DNA of 30,104 nt, from positions 1 to 30,104 of IMG/VR virus record IMGVR_UViG_3300017748_000068; one strand, 5' to 3'. The number at the start of each line of letters is the position of its first letter. The stretch's first letter is position 1. Both the position numbers and the translations under genes were made by a program. Positions 29,387-30,104 of the stretch are shown in pieces. A model generated the notes under the pieces. It was not told where the DNA came from, made no database searches, and saw only the letters and a list, made by a program, of their open reading frames with translations. Source of the stretch: a virus.

Positions 29387-29806
29387 TTAGTTTGTAGATT
29401 CAGTAATTGCACCTGTAACTGTGATTGTTCCTGAATAAGTAACTGCTTCTTCCATTGCACCACTTATTTCACAAGAAGAAATAAATCCCTCTCCTGAATA
29501 AATCGTATCTCCAGTTGCTGCAGTTCCAAATGTAAAATCACACTTTTGTCTTGTAAGTAGTTTGTGTGCAATTTCTTTTCCTCCATTAGCATCAGTATAA
29601 TCAACTAAACCATCAAAAGATATTTCTGCAGATCTTAAACCTGCGATTGATTCTGAAAACCCTGCTGAATCTTTTGTAGTGGCAGCTGCCATATCGTTAG
29701 TAAATGAAATTGAACACGATGTGGTGTGTCCTATTGTAGCAGGTGAACCTGCATCATCTGCGATTTTGATTAAAAGGTTAGTACCATTGAAAACTGTTGA
29801 AGCCAT
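29387..29806 (-). CDS. Major tail protein (TP901-1 type)
   Basis: This 139-residue tail-tube subunit has the TP901-1 pattern: FNGTNLLIKIADDAGSPATI, then HTTSCSISFTNDMAAATTKD and SAGFSESIAGLRSAEISFDG (about 45-65). It continues with LVDYTDANGGKEIAHKLLTR and a C-terminal beta segment (GFISSCEISGAMEEAVTYSG, TITVTGAI). The whole fold is a single beta-rich tube domain without an added Ig domain. It is followed by the chaperones and the tape measure, confirming a long non-contractile tail. A TATATTTG box lies 20 bases upstream of ATG 29806. Confidence 0.9.
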   Translation of the reverse strand: MASTVFNGTNLLIKIADDAGSPATIGHTTSCSISFTNDMAAATTKDSAGFSESIAGLRSAEISFDGLVDYTDANGGKEIAHKLLTRQKCDFTFGTAATGDTIYSGEGFISSCEISGAMEEAVTYSGTITVTGAITESTN

Positions 29807-29826
29807 AACTTATAATTTTTATACTA

Positions 29827-29834
29827 CAAATATA
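29827..29834 (-). promoter_or_regulatory. -7 box (TATATTTG) ahead of major tail protein
   Basis: TATATTTG on the minus strand matches TAnnTTTG and lies 20 bases before ATG 29806, directly after the stop of the 34-residue mini-gene at 29836. Confidence 0.45.
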
Positions 29835-29835
29835 A

Positions 29836-29940
29836 TTAATTTTTGATTAATAATTTTCTAACGATATTATTCCAATTAGTTGCAAACCAACCATTGAAAT
29901 TTCTAATCTTTTGTGCTAAATATTCAAATAATCTTGCCAT
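29836..29940 (-). CDS. Small hypothetical protein (34 aa)
   Basis: The reading frame runs from ATG 29940 to TAA 29838-29836, starting one base after the stop of the membrane mini-gene. The peptide (MARLFEYLAQKIRNFNGWFA, then TNWNNIVRKLLIKN) is basic, aromatic-rich and amphipathic. It shares its short, Trp/Asn-rich character with the 43-residue protein at 2215-2346. Coupled spacing supports it. No family is recognised. Confidence 0.5.
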   Translation of the reverse strand: MARLFEYLAQKIRNFNGWFATNWNNIVRKLLIKN

Positions 29941-29941
29941 A

Positions 29942-30097
29942 TTATTTTTTGTTTTGTTTTTGTAATAATTGTACGATCTTAATTATTGTATAAACCAAAG
30001 TTGCTATTATTAGAAGTCCTTGAAGTACTGAGTTTATTTCAGATATTGTCATTATTATTGTAAATACTCCTAATACTGTTGGTTCAAATCCATTCAT
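29942..30097 (-). CDS. Small membrane protein (51 aa), holin-like layout
   Basis: The reading frame runs from ATG 30097 to TAA 29944-29942. It has a short polar start, a hydrophobic region (VLGVFTIIMTIS) and a stronger one (GLLIIATLVYTIIKIVQLL, about 27-45) ending in a Lys/Gln tail, the layout of a small holin or other inner-membrane peptide. The frame is open back to the window edge, so the true start might lie upstream. If the window ends are adjacent in a circular genome, this gene would sit just after the fibre genes. Confidence 0.55.
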   Translation of the reverse strand: MNGFEPTVLGVFTIIMTISEINSVLQGLLIIATLVYTIIKIVQLLQKQNKK

Positions 30098-30104
30098 AAC
30101 ATTA

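Overview
The window is a 30.1 kb, AT-rich stretch of a tailed double-stranded DNA phage (siphovirus-like Caudoviricetes). Every convincing gene is on the minus strand, so transcription runs from 30104 towards 1. Three things point to a host in the Bacteroidota, probably a marine Flavobacteriia. Shine-Dalgarno sites are largely absent. Gene starts are repeatedly preceded by a TAnnTTTG box, the known -7 element of Bacteroidota promoters. The fibre and tail-tip proteins look like those of marine Bacteroidota phages. Host and lifestyle are inference: no integrase, repressor pair or DNA polymerase is visible.

In the direction of transcription the layout is as follows. (1) 30097-28637: small membrane and hypothetical proteins, major tail protein, and tail assembly chaperones G and G-T joined by a probable -1 frameshift on a run of ten A. 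(2) 28623-21500: tape measure, a 1000-residue modular tail-tip protein with Cys-rich repeats and Thr-rich linkers, a GT-A-like glycosyltransferase, and a second tail-tip protein. (3) 21460-14223: Cys-rich zinc-binding-like protein, small HTH protein, Rad52/ERF-like annealing candidate, SSB-like protein, a strong terminator, coiled-coil mini-protein, PD-(D/E)XK exonuclease, a DnaA-domain-IV/VRR-NUC fusion, HTH replication protein, MazG/MazZ-like nucleotide hydrolase, T7 gp4-like primase-helicase and a ParB-DNA methyltransferase fusion. (4) 14123-6520: small orphan protein, small and large terminase, portal with a 280-residue C-terminal extension, MuF protein fused to a zincin, prohead protease and HK97-type major capsid protein, closed by a strong terminator. 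(5) 6372-3661: three coupled mini-proteins, a PD-(D/E)XK endonuclease gene bracketed by terminators, and the head-completion/tail-terminator set. (6) 3655-1: M15 endolysin, holin, small basic protein and virion fibre genes, the last one cut by the window edge.

Packaging, capsid, connector and tail genes are the usual HK97-like assembly line. However, the tail terminator is separated from the major tail protein by the lysis/fibre block and the window ends. If the genome is circular or circularly permuted and the ends join, the order would be head, connector, lysis, fibres, tail, replication, packaging. Recombination genes (nuclease, annealing protein, SSB-like) and initiation genes (HTH protein, DnaA-C fusion, primase-helicase) would let the phage open its own origin and then borrow a host polymerase.

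The most noteworthy items are the G/G-T frameshift, the fused portal and MuF proteins, the DnaA-C/VRR-NUC fusion, the glycosyltransferase next to Thr-rich tail linkers, the terminator-bracketed endonuclease cassette, and a recurrent TAnnTTTG-N4-start-codon arrangement that suggests near-leaderless transcripts.
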